This document shows, in pieces, positions 15,591-24,766 of a stretch of 64,000 bases of DNA. A program made the position numbers and the translations under genes. The stretch is taken from contig NZ_JAAGLV010000014.1 of assembly GCF_010548305.1 (NCBI RefSeq), forward strand, positions 62,001-126,000. Direction: 5' to 3'. How positions within the stretch are numbered: the first letter of the stretch is position 1; each line of letters opens with the position of its first letter. Source of the DNA: Streptomyces sp. SID13031. GTDB lineage: Bacteria > Actinomycetota > Actinomycetes > Propionibacteriales > Kribbellaceae. The notes below the pieces were generated by a model. It saw only the letters and a list, made by a program, of their open reading frames with translations, was not told where the DNA came from and did not search any database.

Positions 15591-18521
15591 ATGAAACTCC
15601 CGCGGACAGGGGCCCTTGGGGCCATCGTGTGTCTGTCACTCGCAGTACTGGTTCCACCGGCTCAGGCCGCTGCTCCACCATCGGCACCCAGCCCCACCAT
15701 CCGGGGCGCTGGTGCTCCGGGCACCATTCCCGGCAGCTACATCGTCGTGCTGAAGGACGGTGCCCGGGCCTCCGCCTCGACCCTGGCTTCGAGGTACGGA
15801 GGCAAGGTCAAGCTGACCTACACCACCGCACTGCGCGGGTTCTCGGCCTCCTTGACCGAGGCAGAGGTATTGCGGCTGGCGGCAGATCCAGAGGTCAGCT
15901 ACGTCGAGCAGGACGGTATCGCCCGGGCCACTGACCGGCAGGCCAACCCGACCTGGGGACTCGACCGGATCGACCAGCTGAAGCTGCCACTCGACCAGGG
16001 CTACACCTACGCGACCAAGGCGCCCGGCGTCACGGCGTACATCGTCGACACGGGGATCTACAAGACGCATACCGACTTCGGTGGCCGGGCGACCGATGGC
16101 TACGACTTCATCGACAACGACGCGATCGCCAACGACTGCAACGGGCACGGCACTCATGTGGCCGGCACGGTGGGCAGTACGACGTACGGGGTGGCCAAGG
16201 GCGTCGCACTGGTCGGCGTACGGGTCCTGAACTGCCAGGGACAGGGCGAGTGGTCCCAGGTCATCGGTGGCATCGACTGGGTCGCCCAGAACGCCAAGAA
16301 GCCGGCAGTCGCCAACATGAGCCTCGGTGGCGAGGCGAACACCTCGGTGGACGACGCGGTAAAGCGCGCCGTCGCCGCGGGCGTCACCTTCTCGGTTGCA
16401 GCAGGCAACGACAACGGCGCGAACGCCTGCAACACCACCCCGGCCCGGACGCCGGAGGCGATCACGGTCGGCTCCACCGACAACCAGGACAACCGGTCCA
16501 GCTTCTCCAACATCGGCTCGTGCCTGGACATCTTCGCGCCCGGCTCCGGCGTCACGTCGACCTGGAACAACGGCGGTACCAACAGCATCAGCGGTACGTC
16601 GATGGCGACACCGCACGTCACGGGAGCAGCGGCGCTCTACCTGGCGGGCAACCCCTCCGCCACGCCGGCCACTGTCGCTTCGGCGCTGACCAGCAACGCG
16701 AGTGCGGGCGTAGTGAAGAACCCCGGCAGCGGCTCACCGAACAAGCTGCTCTACACGGGCTTCATCGGCGGCGGCGACCCCGAACCGCCGACCTGTGCAG
16801 GCGGTACGTCGACCGAGGACGCGGCGATCCCCGACGCGGGTGCCGCCGTCTCCACGGCCACGACGATCACTGGTTGCGCCGGGAACGGTACGTCGACGAC
16901 CAGCGTGAAGGTCGACATCAACCACAGCTACACCGGTGACCTCCAGGTCGACCTGGTCGGACCGTCCGGCGCAGTGATCAACCTCCGCCGTGCGGGCGGG
17001 GTCGGCTCGCCCGACGGGCTGCACCAGACCTTCACCGCCAACACCTCCGGCGAGACCCGCAACGGCACCTGGAAGCTGCAGGTGAAAGACGTCTACCGCT
17101 TCGACACCGGCACCCTCGACGGCTGGTCGCTGAACTTCACGCCGTCGGCCGCCAACTACGAGGGCGACGCCGTCCCGGTCAAGTCGGGTGGTCCGGTTGC
17201 GAACTTCGCCGGCGGCCAGGACGCGACCGTCAGCGAGTTCCCCGCCATCATCGCCGGGCTGCGGGCCGGCGGTACCCGCCCACAAGGGCAGACCTGCACA
17301 GGTACGGCGATCGCGCCGCGGAAGATCCTGATCGCGGCGCACTGTGCCGATGCGGCCGGCGCCAAGAGCTTCCTCTACGGGCTCAACGACCTCAACGCCG
17401 GTGGTGGCACCAAGGTCGGCGTGGTCGACTACAAGAAGCACCCGAAGTACGTGAACTTCGACCAGGGGTACGACGTCGCGGTGGTCACCACCGACGCGGA
17501 CGTCCCGGTGCCCGGCGGCAAGTACGCGTCGTACGCGACCTCGGCCGACGCGGGGCTGGAGAAGCCGGGGGCCACCGGGCAAGGCTTCGGCTACGGCAAG
17601 AAGGACTTCGACGACACCGCGCGCGACGTGACGCTCGACAAGGCGTCGCTGCCGATCGTGGACGGCGCGCAGGTCTGCAACGGCGTCGGCGCCGGTTTCA
17701 AGCCCGCGACGATGATCTGCGCCGGGTACTCCGACGGCCGGATCACCATCCTGCCCGGGGACAGCGGTGGCCCGCTGATCGTCCAGGGCAAAGTGATCGG
17801 CGTCGCCTCCTGGAGCCGCTCCGACTTCAAGTGGTACAGCGTCTACGGCCGGCTCACCAACGACATGGGCGACTGGGTCAAGACGCAGGTCGGCGACACG
17901 CCCCCGACCGGTGACTTCGGGGTGGCGGTCTCACCGTCCGCCGTGAAGGTTGCCCCCGGCAAATACATCTCGACGACGGTGACCAGTACCGCCGGATCGG
18001 GCGGCGCCGAGAACCTGACGCTGACCGCCTCGGGTCTGCCCACCGGCGCCCGGGCCACCTTCCAGCCGGAGTCGATCAGCTCCGGCTCCGCCGCCAAACT
18101 GACCCTCGAGGCCGGTACCGGTACCCCGGCCGGCAACCACACCGTCACGGTCACCGCGACCAACCCGGCCGGCAAGACGGCCACTGCCAACGTCACGCTG
18201 ACAGTGGCAGGCGACCAGCCCCCGACGGGCGACGTACAGGTCACCGCAACCCCGTCCAGCGGGACAGTGACTCAAGGCCAGCTCGCTCAAACCACGGTGA
18301 AGGCGTCGGGTGGCACCGGCAACCTCACCCTGACCGCCACCGGCGTTCCCACCGGCACCCAGACCTTCTTCAACCCGGCCACCATCACCCAGAACGGCAC
18401 CAGCAACGTCTGGTTCTTCACCAACTTCCAGACGCCCCGCGGTACCTACGCGATCAAGGTCTCGGCCCGCTCCGCCGACGGCAAGACCGGCACCACCACC
18501 TACAACCTCACCGTCCGCTAG
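15591..18521 (+). CDS. Secreted double protease: S8 subtilisin + P-domain + S1 trypsin-like domain
   Basis: 976 residues. Signal peptide (cleavage about AQA-A, 27), I9-type inhibitor propeptide (about 48-112), then an S8 domain with Asp153 (VDTG), His187 (NGHGTHVAG) and Ser337 (SGTSMATPH). A proprotein-convertase P-like beta domain follows (about 402-518). An S1 domain (about 535-768) has a complete triad: His584 (IAAHC), Asp628 (YDVAVV), Ser725 (PGDSGGP). Two C-terminal Ig-like repeats (about 772-870 and 873-976), each introduced by a PPTGD linker, end the protein. Both triads look intact. The two catalytic domains in one chain are unusual. Divergent from the LAL regulator; ends at a hairpin terminator. 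Confidence 0.93.
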   Translation: MKLPRTGALGAIVCLSLAVLVPPAQAAAPPSAPSPTIRGAGAPGTIPGSYIVVLKDGARASASTLASRYGGKVKLTYTTALRGFSASLTEAEVLRLAADPEVSYVEQDGIARATDRQANPTWGLDRIDQLKLPLDQGYTYATKAPGVTAYIVDTGIYKTHTDFGGRATDGYDFIDNDAIANDCNGHGTHVAGTVGSTTYGVAKGVALVGVRVLNCQGQGEWSQVIGGIDWVAQNAKKPAVANMSLGGEANTSVDDAVKRAVAAGVTFSVAAGNDNGANACNTTPARTPEAITVGSTDNQDNRSSFSNIGSCLDIFAPGSGVTSTWNNGGTNSISGTSMATPHVTGAAALYLAGNPSATPATVASALTSNASAGVVKNPGSGSPNKLLYTGFIGGGDPEPPTCAGGTSTEDAAIPDAGAAVSTATTITGCAGNGTSTTSVKVDINHSYTGDLQVDLVGPSGAVINLRRAGGVGSPDGLHQTFTANTSGETRNGTWKLQVKDVYRFDTGTLDGWSLNFTPSAANYEGDAVPVKSGGPVANFAGGQDATVSEFPAIIAGLRAGGTRPQGQTCTGTAIAPRKILIAAHCADAAGAKSFLYGLNDLNAGGGTKVGVVDYKKHPKYVNFDQGYDVAVVTTDADVPVPGGKYASYATSADAGLEKPGATGQGFGYGKKDFDDTARDVTLDKASLPIVDGAQVCNGVGAGFKPATMICAGYSDGRITILPGDSGGPLIVQGKVIGVASWSRSDFKWYSVYGRLTNDMGDWVKTQVGDTPPTGDFGVAVSPSAVKVAPGKYISTTVTSTAGSGGAENLTLTASGLPTGARATFQPESISSGSAAKLTLEAGTGTPAGNHTVTVTATNPAGKTATANVTLTVAGDQPPTGDVQVTATPSSGTVTQGQLAQTTVKASGGTGNLTLTATGVPTGTQTFFNPATITQNGTSNVWFFTNFQTPRGTYAIKVSARSADGKTGTTTYNLTVR

Positions 18522-18528
18522 GACGCAG

Positions 18529-18560
18529 AGTGGGCCTCTGCCTCACGGCGGGGGCCCACT
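18529..18560. terminator. Bidirectional terminator between protease and aminotransferase genes
   Basis: AGTGGGCC at 18529-18536 pairs with GGCCCACT at 18553-18560. It lies in the 45-base gap between two converging genes. Confidence 0.75.
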
Positions 18561-18566
18561 TCTGGG

Positions 18567-19856
18567 TCAGCGCAGGGTGTTGAAGGAGTCTCGGAGGATC
18601 TCCAGGGCTTCGGTGGTTTCCTCTTCGGTCAGGGTCATCGGTGGGGCCATCCGCAGGACGTTGCCGTAGAGGCCGCCCTTGCCGATCAGCAGGCCGCGGT
18701 CCATCGCCTCCTGCTGGAGCTTGACCGTGGTGGCGGCGTCCGGCTTGCCGTCGTCGGGGTTGATCAGCTCGGTGGCGAGCATCAGGCCCTTGCCGCGGAC
18801 GTCGCCCAGCTCGGGGAACTCCTCCGAGATGCCGCGCAGCCCGTCCATCAGCTGGGCGCCGCGCTTGGCCGCGTTGGCCTGCAGGTCGTTGTCGAGGAGG
18901 TACTCGATCGTCGCCTTCGCCGCGGTGGTCGAGATCGGGTTGCCGCCGAAGGTCGAGAGGCTGTTGGCGCTCAGGCTGTCCATCAGGTCCGGCTTCGCGA
19001 CGACACCGCCGATCGCGAACCCGTTGCCCAGGCCCTTGGCGAAGGTCATCGCGTCCGGTACGACGTCATGCGCCTGGATCCCCCAGAAGTGCTCCCCGGT
19101 CCGGCCCCACCCGGTCTGCACCTCGTCGGAGATGAAGAGGATCCCGTACTCGTCGAGCACCTCCTTGAACGCGGCGTACAGGCCGTCGGGCGGTGACGAG
19201 AAGCCACCGACGCCCTGGATCGGCTCGACGATCATGCACGCGACGTCGCCCGCCGTACCGGTGTCGATCACATTGCGGAGATCGTCCACGCAGACCTTGA
19301 TGTACTCCGCGTCCGGCAGGTCCCTGAACGGGCTGCGGTACTGGTACGCCCCCTGCACGTACTGCACGTTGATCGGCGACAGGCTACTCGCCGACCAGCC
19401 CCGGTTGCCGGTGATGGCGACCGTGCCGAAGCCGCGGCCGTGGTACGAGTTGCGCATCGCCAGCACCTGGTTGGAACGGCGCTTCTGGGTGGCGAACAGC
19501 AGGGCGGCCTCGTTCGCCTCGGTGCCCGAGCTGGTGAAGAAGACCTTGGCGTCCGGGATACCGGACAGCTCGGCGATCTTCTCGGCCAGCTCGATCTGCC
19601 GCCGGATCAGGTAGACCGTCGAGGTGTGCGCGATCCCGGTGGCCAGCTGCTCGCGGACCGCCTCGGAGATCTCCGCGATGTCGTACCCGATCGCGTTGGT
19701 CAGGATGCCCGCGAAGAAGTCGAGGTACTCCTTGCCCTCACCGTCGGTGACCCGGCGGCCGGCGCCCTTGACGATCTCGATCGGCTGCTCGTAGTACAAC
19801 GACAGCCAGTCCGGCATGACGGCCTTGTGACGCTCCCACAGCTCCGCATGTGTCAT
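18567..19856 (-). CDS. Class III pyridoxal-phosphate aminotransferase
   Basis: 429 residues, full length for fold-type I class III aminotransferases (4-aminobutyrate, ornithine, alanine-glyoxylate types). Visible motifs: FFTSSGTEANEAALL near 105-120 (phosphate binding), SYHGRGFGT, IVEPIQGVGG, FISDEVQTGWGRTG with the ring-binding Asp, and TFAKGLGNG with the Schiff-base lysine. The C-terminal LYGNVLRMAPP is typical. ATG at 19856 opposes a LOG-family gene across a short gap. Substrate not readable: GABA:2-oxoglutarate or omega-amino-acid:pyruvate are the best guesses. GABA would be the end product of the guanidino pathway at 44-50 kb, but the genes are 25 kb apart. Confidence 0.88.
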   Translation of the reverse strand: MTHAELWERHKAVMPDWLSLYYEQPIEIVKGAGRRVTDGEGKEYLDFFAGILTNAIGYDIAEISEAVREQLATGIAHTSTVYLIRRQIELAEKIAELSGIPDAKVFFTSSGTEANEAALLFATQKRRSNQVLAMRNSYHGRGFGTVAITGNRGWSASSLSPINVQYVQGAYQYRSPFRDLPDAEYIKVCVDDLRNVIDTGTAGDVACMIVEPIQGVGGFSSPPDGLYAAFKEVLDEYGILFISDEVQTGWGRTGEHFWGIQAHDVVPDAMTFAKGLGNGFAIGGVVAKPDLMDSLSANSLSTFGGNPISTTAAKATIEYLLDNDLQANAAKRGAQLMDGLRGISEEFPELGDVRGKGLMLATELINPDDGKPDAATTVKLQQEAMDRGLLIGKGGLYGNVLRMAPPMTLTEEETTEALEILRDSFNTLR

Positions 19857-19925
19857 GACCTAGCAATACCTCATCGCCAGGCCTCACCGCCATCACGACC
19901 TACCGGTGACTTAGGGTGGCTCCTC

Positions 19926-21023
19926 GTGACGACGCCGAGTATCGCCCATCTGGACATCGAGTCCCTGCGGCATTTCGACCAGGTGACCGGGGCCGGCGCC
20001 ACCTCGATGGGCGGCTGGCGGGTGCAGTCGGTGGACCTCACCGGGCGGACGGCAGTACTGCTCAAGCTGTCGCCGATGGGCTCGCTGTTCCTCGGGTGCG
20101 CGCTCGAGGAGACGGCTGCGACCTGGGTACGCGACGGCGGCGGGCTGATCTTCCCCGCCATCCCGGAGCTGCCGTTCGACCCGTACAGGGGCAGCCTCTA
20201 TGCCGCCGATGAGCTGTACGCGGGCCTGGCGGCCGGCTACGAGGCGACTCCGGATGCGCAGATCTACGCGTGGTCACGGCAGTACGACGAGAGGGGCGAC
20301 ACCAGTCGCACCCTGGCGGCCGCGCTGCACGACCACTCGATCGCCGACGCGCTGCACGAGCTCCCCGGCGGCAAACCGTGGATCGGCGTGATGGGCGGCC
20401 ATGGGATCGCACGCACCGACCCGACGTACCGGGCGGCCGTCCTGCTCGGCCGGACGCTCGCCCGGGCGGGTCTGACCGTCGCGACCGGCGGCGGACCCGG
20501 CGCGATGGAGGCAGCCAACCTGGGCGCCAGCCTGTCCTTGTACGACGATGCGGCGGTCGACTCGGCCCTCGCCATGCTCGCCGGTACGCCGTCCTTCCGC
20601 CCCTCCATCGCAGACTGGGCCACCAGCGGTCTGGCCGTCCGCCAGGCCTTCCCCGGCGACGGCGGGGTCTCCATCCCGACCTGGTTCTACGGCCACGAGC
20701 CGCCGAACGTGTTTGCGGGCTCCATCGCGAAGTACTTCTCCAATGCGCTCCGTGAGGACGTACTGCTCGGCCGCGCCCGCGGCGGCATCATCTACTTGCC
20801 GGGAGCGGCCGGTACGGTCCAGGAGATCTTCCAAGCCGTCACCCCCAACTACTACGGCGACCAGGTGACCCAGACCCCGATGATCCTCGTCGGCGACCAC
20901 TACTGGACGACCGAACTCCCCGTCTGGCCCCTGCTCCAGGGGTTGGCCGCCGGGCGCCCGATGGCCGCCTCCGTCCACCTGGTCGGCTCGATCGAGGACG
21001 CCGCCAGGCTCGTCATTCGTTAA
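19926..21023 (+). CDS. LOG-family Rossmann-fold nucleotide-binding protein
   Basis: 365 residues. The C-terminal two-thirds hold the LOG (lysine decarboxylase-like) fold: IGVMGGHGIAR, TGGGPGAMEAAN and LPGAAGTVQEIF, the last being the PGGxGTxxE motif with Ala for one Gly. LOG enzymes are phosphoribohydrolases acting on nucleoside monophosphates, such as cytokinin ribotides or AMP. About 140 N-terminal residues precede the domain and are not recognised; such long forms occur in actinobacteria. A GTG at 19926 is chosen, shortly after an AGGGTGG site and divergent from the aminotransferase; the open frame further upstream is its antisense shadow. Confidence 0.82.
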   Translation: MTTPSIAHLDIESLRHFDQVTGAGATSMGGWRVQSVDLTGRTAVLLKLSPMGSLFLGCALEETAATWVRDGGGLIFPAIPELPFDPYRGSLYAADELYAGLAAGYEATPDAQIYAWSRQYDERGDTSRTLAAALHDHSIADALHELPGGKPWIGVMGGHGIARTDPTYRAAVLLGRTLARAGLTVATGGGPGAMEAANLGASLSLYDDAAVDSALAMLAGTPSFRPSIADWATSGLAVRQAFPGDGGVSIPTWFYGHEPPNVFAGSIAKYFSNALREDVLLGRARGGIIYLPGAAGTVQEIFQAVTPNYYGDQVTQTPMILVGDHYWTTELPVWPLLQGLAAGRPMAASVHLVGSIEDAARLVIR

Positions 21024-21047
21024 CGGATCTGAAACTACCCATGGTGT

Positions 21048-21072
21048 CCCCCGGCCGCCATCGGCCGGGGGG
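21048..21072. terminator. Bidirectional intrinsic terminator
   Basis: Perfect 10-bp stem CCCCCGGCCG / CGGCCGGGGG with a CCAT loop, followed by ATTTGT, between the converging LOG and pdxY genes. Confidence 0.9.
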
Positions 21073-21082
21073 ATTTGTCAGC

Positions 21083-21934
21083 TCAGGCGACGCGGGACGG
21101 CGTGAACTGCATCCGCGGGTGGGCGTACGCGTCCTGCGATTCGACGAGCTGCAACTCGCGCTCCCCCGAATCGTGCGTGCGCGTGAGCAGATCGAAGACG
21201 CTGGAGGTCGTGCGGGCGACCGCATCCGCGAGATCGCCCGTACGGCGGTAGTGCGCCGTGAAGAGCGCGGCCGTCACGTCGCCCGAGCCGTTCGCCTTCA
21301 TCGGGATGTACGGCGTCTGCACGAGCCACGCGCCGCTGTCGTCGACGGCCAGCATCTCGATCGTGCCGTCCTCGCGGTCGGGGCGCTCGACGCTGGTGAC
21401 GAGCACCGTGCGCGGTCCGGTCGCGCGCACGAGCTCCACCGAGGCCAGCGTGGACTCGAGGGTGTCCGGCTCGGTACCGGTCAGGAAGCCCAGCTCGAAC
21501 TGATTGGGCGTGATGATGTCGGCGGCCGGAACCACCCGGTCGCGCAGCAGCACGGGGATGGCCGGAGCGACGAAGCAGCCGGATTTCGCGTTCCCCATCA
21601 CCGGGTCGCAGGAGTACACCGCCGCGGGATTCGCCGCCTTCACCCGCTCCACCGTCTCGAGGATGACGTCGGCGATCCCCTCCCCACCCTGGTAGCCCGA
21701 CAGGACCACGTCGATCTGCGGAAAGACTCCCCGGTCCTCGATGCCCAGCAGGACCTCTCGCACGTCGTCCGGGCTGATGAGCGGCCCGCGCCAGGCCCCG
21801 TACCCGGTGTGGTTCGAGAAGTTCACCGTGTACACCGGCAGCACCTCCACACCGATGCGCTGGAGCGGGAAAACGGCTGCCGAGTTACCTACGTGCCCGT
21901 AGGCGACCGCGGACTGGATCGAGAGAATCTTCAC
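21083..21934 (-). CDS. pdxY: Pyridoxal kinase
   Basis: 283 residues, full length for PdxY/PdxK of the ribokinase superfamily, which phosphorylates pyridoxal with ATP in B6 salvage. Seen: start MKILSIQSAVAYGHVGNSAA (substrate site), VYTVNFSNHTGYG, SCDPVMGN, ADIITPNQFELGFLTG (the hallmark PNxxE), and an anion-hole region KANGSGDVTAALF, with Asn for the more common Gly but the GSGD catalytic Asp kept. ATG at 21934. It stands alone between terminator and the DivIVA-repeat gene. Convergent with the LOG gene. Confidence 0.93.
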   Translation of the reverse strand: MKILSIQSAVAYGHVGNSAAVFPLQRIGVEVLPVYTVNFSNHTGYGAWRGPLISPDDVREVLLGIEDRGVFPQIDVVLSGYQGGEGIADVILETVERVKAANPAAVYSCDPVMGNAKSGCFVAPAIPVLLRDRVVPAADIITPNQFELGFLTGTEPDTLESTLASVELVRATGPRTVLVTSVERPDREDGTIEMLAVDDSGAWLVQTPYIPMKANGSGDVTAALFTAHYRRTGDLADAVARTTSSVFDLLTRTHDSGERELQLVESQDAYAHPRMQFTPSRVA

Positions 21935-21962
21935 CGCCCGATCATGCCACTTCGCCGCTGAC

Positions 21963-22493
21963 TCAACCTCGCGGGCGTTCCGGGCCTTTACCCGGTCTGC
22001 CGCTGAGCCAGCCTTCGGCTTCGTCGAGCCAGTCGTCGACCTCTTCGACGTCGTAGCCCTCGGTCAGCCGGACCGGGGTGAACTGCACTTTGCGGATCTC
22101 GCGCGGAGTGACCGGGCGGTCGACAGGCTGCCCGTTCACCGTCGCCATCACCCGATCCACGAAGGCGTCGACCTCAGACGGGGCATAGCCCTCGCGAATA
22201 CGGACGGGCGTGAAGAGCGGTCCTTGCCGTTGCTCGCTGGTGGGCGCGTGCCCCGCGACCGGCCGGTCCGGCATCCACTGCTCGGCGTCGGCCAGGAAGT
22301 CGTCGACCTCGTCGGCGGCATAGCCGGGGCCGAGCAGCGGAGTACGGAACGCCGCACCGCGCAGCTCCGGCACCGTGACCGATGGCTGCCCGGTACGGTT
22401 CACCGTCGCGAGAATCTGCTCGACCAGCGCGTCGACCTCGGCACGGTCGTACCGCTCGCCCAGGCGCTTGACGGCGAACTCCGGCCGAAGCAC
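21963..22493 (-). CDS. Protein with four DivIVA-type repeats
   Basis: 176 residues made of four units, each centred on a GYxxxEVDxFL-type motif: about residues 12-28 (ERYDRAEVDALV), 55-71 (PGYAADEVDDFL), 98-114 (EGYAPSEVDAFV) and 143-159 (EGYDVEEVDDWL). This is the N-terminal membrane-curvature motif of DivIVA/Wag31, here without the long coiled coil. The start is a GTG at 22493, four bases after the rlmN stop with AAGGA upstream. The longer open frame upstream is inside rlmN. Probably cotranscribed with rlmN. Function unknown; polar or septal localisation is an inference from the repeats. Confidence 0.82.
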   Translation of the reverse strand: MLRPEFAVKRLGERYDRAEVDALVEQILATVNRTGQPSVTVPELRGAAFRTPLLGPGYAADEVDDFLADAEQWMPDRPVAGHAPTSEQRQGPLFTPVRIREGYAPSEVDAFVDRVMATVNGQPVDRPVTPREIRKVQFTPVRLTEGYDVEEVDDWLDEAEGWLSGRPGKGPERPRG

Positions 22494-22497
22494 GCGA

Positions 22498-23619
22498 TCA
22501 GTCCTTGTTGGCGGCGGCGAGCTGGCCGCAGGCGCCGTCGATCTCCTGACCTCGGGTGTCGCGGACCGTCGTCGGGATGCCACCGGCCTGCAGGCGGCGG
22601 ACGAACTCGCGCTCGTCGGCCGGGTCGGAGGCGGTCCACTTGGAGCCGGGCGTCGGGTTCAGCGGGATCAGATTGACGTGCACCCAGCCCCAGTCGCCGC
22701 GCGCTGCCAGCTTCTCGGCGAGCAGGTCGGCGCGCCAGGCGTGGTCGTTGATATCGCGGATCATCGCGTACTCGATCGAGACGCGGCGCTTGGTCTTCTC
22801 GGCATAGCCCCAGGCGGCGTCGAGGACCTCGTCGACCTTCCACCGGTTGTTGATCGGGACGAGCTCGTCGCGCAGCTCGTCGTCCGGCGCGTGCAGCGAC
22901 ACCGCCAGCGTGACCGGGATGCCCTCGGTCGAGAGCTGGTTGATCCGCGGCACCAGGCCGACGGTCGAGACCGTCACGCCCCGGGCCGAGATCCCCAGGC
23001 CGTCCGGCGAAGGCTCGGTGAACCGGCGGACCGCGCCGATCACGGCCTTGTAGTTGGCCATCGGCTCGCCCATCCCCATGAAGACGATGTTGTTGACCCG
23101 GCCGGGGCCGCCGGCGATCTCGCCACGGGCCAGCGCGCGGGCGCCGTCGACGACCTGCTCGACGATCTCCGCGGTGCTCATGTTCCGGGTCAGACCGGCC
23201 TGGCCGGTCGCACAGAACGGGCAGGCCATCCCGCACCCGGCCTGCGACGACACGCACATCGTGGTGCGGTCCTTGTAGCGCATCAGCACGGACTCGACCA
23301 GCGACCCGTCCAGCAGCTTCCACAGCGTCTTGCGCGTGGTCCCGTTGTCGCACTCCATGTCGCGGACCTTGGTCAGCAACGGAGGCATCAGCTCGGCGAC
23401 CAGCTTGTCCCTGGTCGCGGCGGGCAGATCGGTCATGTCCGCCGGGTCGTCGGTCAGCCGGGCGAAGTAGTGGTTCGACAACTGCTTGGCCCGGAAGGCG
23501 GGCTCGCCGAGCGCCGTCACCGCGGCACGGCGCTCCTCCCCGCTGAGGTCGGCCAGGTGCCGCGGCGGCTTCTTGGCACGGCGCGGCTCATCGAAAACAA
23601 GCGGAAGGGAGGTAGTCAT
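22498..23619 (-). CDS. rlmN: Dual-specificity 23S rRNA / tRNA adenine-2 methyltransferase RlmN
   Basis: 373-residue radical-SAM enzyme methylating C2 of A2503 in 23S rRNA and A37 of some tRNAs. The radical-SAM cluster motif is CGMACPFC (Cys 129, 133, 136). Also seen are VFMGMGEPMANY, VTVSTVGLVPRI, AVSLHAPDDELRDELVP and a C-terminal TVRDTRGQEIDGACGQL, whose final cysteine carries the methyl intermediate. ATG at 23619 has a GGGAGG site; a longer start 12 codons upstream lacks one. Followed four bases later by the DivIVA-repeat gene. Confidence 0.96.
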   Translation of the reverse strand: MTTSLPLVFDEPRRAKKPPRHLADLSGEERRAAVTALGEPAFRAKQLSNHYFARLTDDPADMTDLPAATRDKLVAELMPPLLTKVRDMECDNGTTRKTLWKLLDGSLVESVLMRYKDRTTMCVSSQAGCGMACPFCATGQAGLTRNMSTAEIVEQVVDGARALARGEIAGGPGRVNNIVFMGMGEPMANYKAVIGAVRRFTEPSPDGLGISARGVTVSTVGLVPRINQLSTEGIPVTLAVSLHAPDDELRDELVPINNRWKVDEVLDAAWGYAEKTKRRVSIEYAMIRDINDHAWRADLLAEKLAARGDWGWVHVNLIPLNPTPGSKWTASDPADEREFVRRLQAGGIPTTVRDTRGQEIDGACGQLAAANKD

Positions 23620-23680
23620 GGCCTCCCATTGTCGCGCGCGCCCTCGCTCATTCACAAATTCACATCAGTGACCCTGGACA

Positions 23681-23721
23681 CCACTCGCGCCCGGGCGGCC
23701 TGACCGCCAGGGCGCGAGTGG
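23681..23721 (-). terminator. Hairpin terminator after the C39-like peptidase gene
   Basis: CCACTCGCGCCC at 23681-23692 is fully complementary to 23710-23721 (12 bp, 17-base loop), just beyond the stop at 23730 on the minus strand. Confidence 0.8.
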
Positions 23722-23729
23722 TAGGGCGG

Positions 23730-24455
23730 TCAGGCGGAGTAGCCCTTCGGCGGGATCAGGGTGGCGAGCTGGTTGAAGGTCAGCCAGTACGTCGCCGGGC
23801 CGAAGCCGGCCGGGTCGGCGATCAGCACGGTCGAGTCGCTGGTGTCGTACCCGATCACGGTGAAGTAGTGCCAGATCGTGTAGTTCGGGTAGCCCGGCGG
23901 GTGGTTGCTGGCGGGGGCGACGATGTTCGCGACGATCGCGTAACCGCGGTCGATGTCGTACTGGATGTCGTACCAGAGCAGGTCGCGCTGCCCCTGGGTC
24001 GGCGGATCGTTCGGCATCTCCTTGGTCTCGTAGTACCCGGTGTTGAGCCGGTTGTTGAGCACACCGGTGACCTGACCGATCCAGTCGGTACCGTCCTCGT
24101 CGGTGCCCAGTTGGTTGGCCAGGTCCTGCTGGCTCGGTGCGGACATCCGCGCCGACAGGGCGATCCGGGTGGCGGCCGGACCACACCAGTAGCCGGTCTG
24201 CTGGTACTGGAAGTCGATGCTCAGCGACCGCAGCGTCTGGGTCGAGTGCCCGAGCGTCGGCACCTTCTTCGTGGCCGCTGCCGCATTCGCGGCCTTCGCA
24301 GCCGTACTACCGGCCTGTACTCCGATGCCAGGCGCACCCAGGGCGGTAGATGCGCCGGCCGGAGCCGGTGTCGCCACGGCCGACGAGGTCAATGCCATCG
24401 GCATCGACACTCCGGCAACCAGGGCCAGACCGCATGCCGCGGCCTTCAACTTCAT
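23730..24455 (-). CDS. Secreted C39-like cysteine peptidase domain protein
   Basis: 241 residues. Signal peptide about 1-29 (MKLKAAACGLALVAGVSMPM then an AVA-T site) and an Ala-rich linker. The peptidase-like domain has Cys91 in YQQTGYWCGPAA, His196 in YTIWHYFTVIGYD and Asp214 in LIADPAG, the papain-like triad order of C39 family domains. The secreted, stand-alone form is common in actinobacteria and distinct from the C39 domains of bacteriocin exporters; target unknown. ATG at 24455 was chosen for its signal peptide and GGGAGG site. Monocistronic, with its own terminator. Confidence 0.85.
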   Translation of the reverse strand: MKLKAAACGLALVAGVSMPMALTSSAVATPAPAGASTALGAPGIGVQAGSTAAKAANAAAATKKVPTLGHSTQTLRSLSIDFQYQQTGYWCGPAATRIALSARMSAPSQQDLANQLGTDEDGTDWIGQVTGVLNNRLNTGYYETKEMPNDPPTQGQRDLLWYDIQYDIDRGYAIVANIVAPASNHPPGYPNYTIWHYFTVIGYDTSDSTVLIADPAGFGPATYWLTFNQLATLIPPKGYSA

Positions 24456-24766
24456 CGTCGTACGCCTCCCGAGCCTCACGGGCGGCTGGAACAGGTCACG
24501 GGACATGTGAGCTCCTCAGCCTCGACGCGGCGACCTCCGTGGCCGTCGCACACGACAGTGGATTCCTTGCACCGACCTCTTGTAAACCCACTCTCCGGGC
24601 ATGAACGGGCACGCTCAGCGACTGACATCGTGGTGTTTCCGCAGGTCACGGCGTTGTCAGCAGGTTTCCAAGACCGTCCGAGCACCGTGAAAATTTGACC
24701 GAGCATTTCGATTCAGATCGAATCCAGCCGCGGAATGGGCCACCGCCGGAGTCGGTTGCACCCCAT
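24456..24766. other. Divergent intergenic region, C39-like peptidase / luciferase-like oxidoreductase
   Basis: About 311 bases between two outward-facing starts. Bases around 24,600-24,720 are locally AT-richer than their neighbours and may hold both promoters. No clear repeat or RNA structure was seen. Confidence 0.35.
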
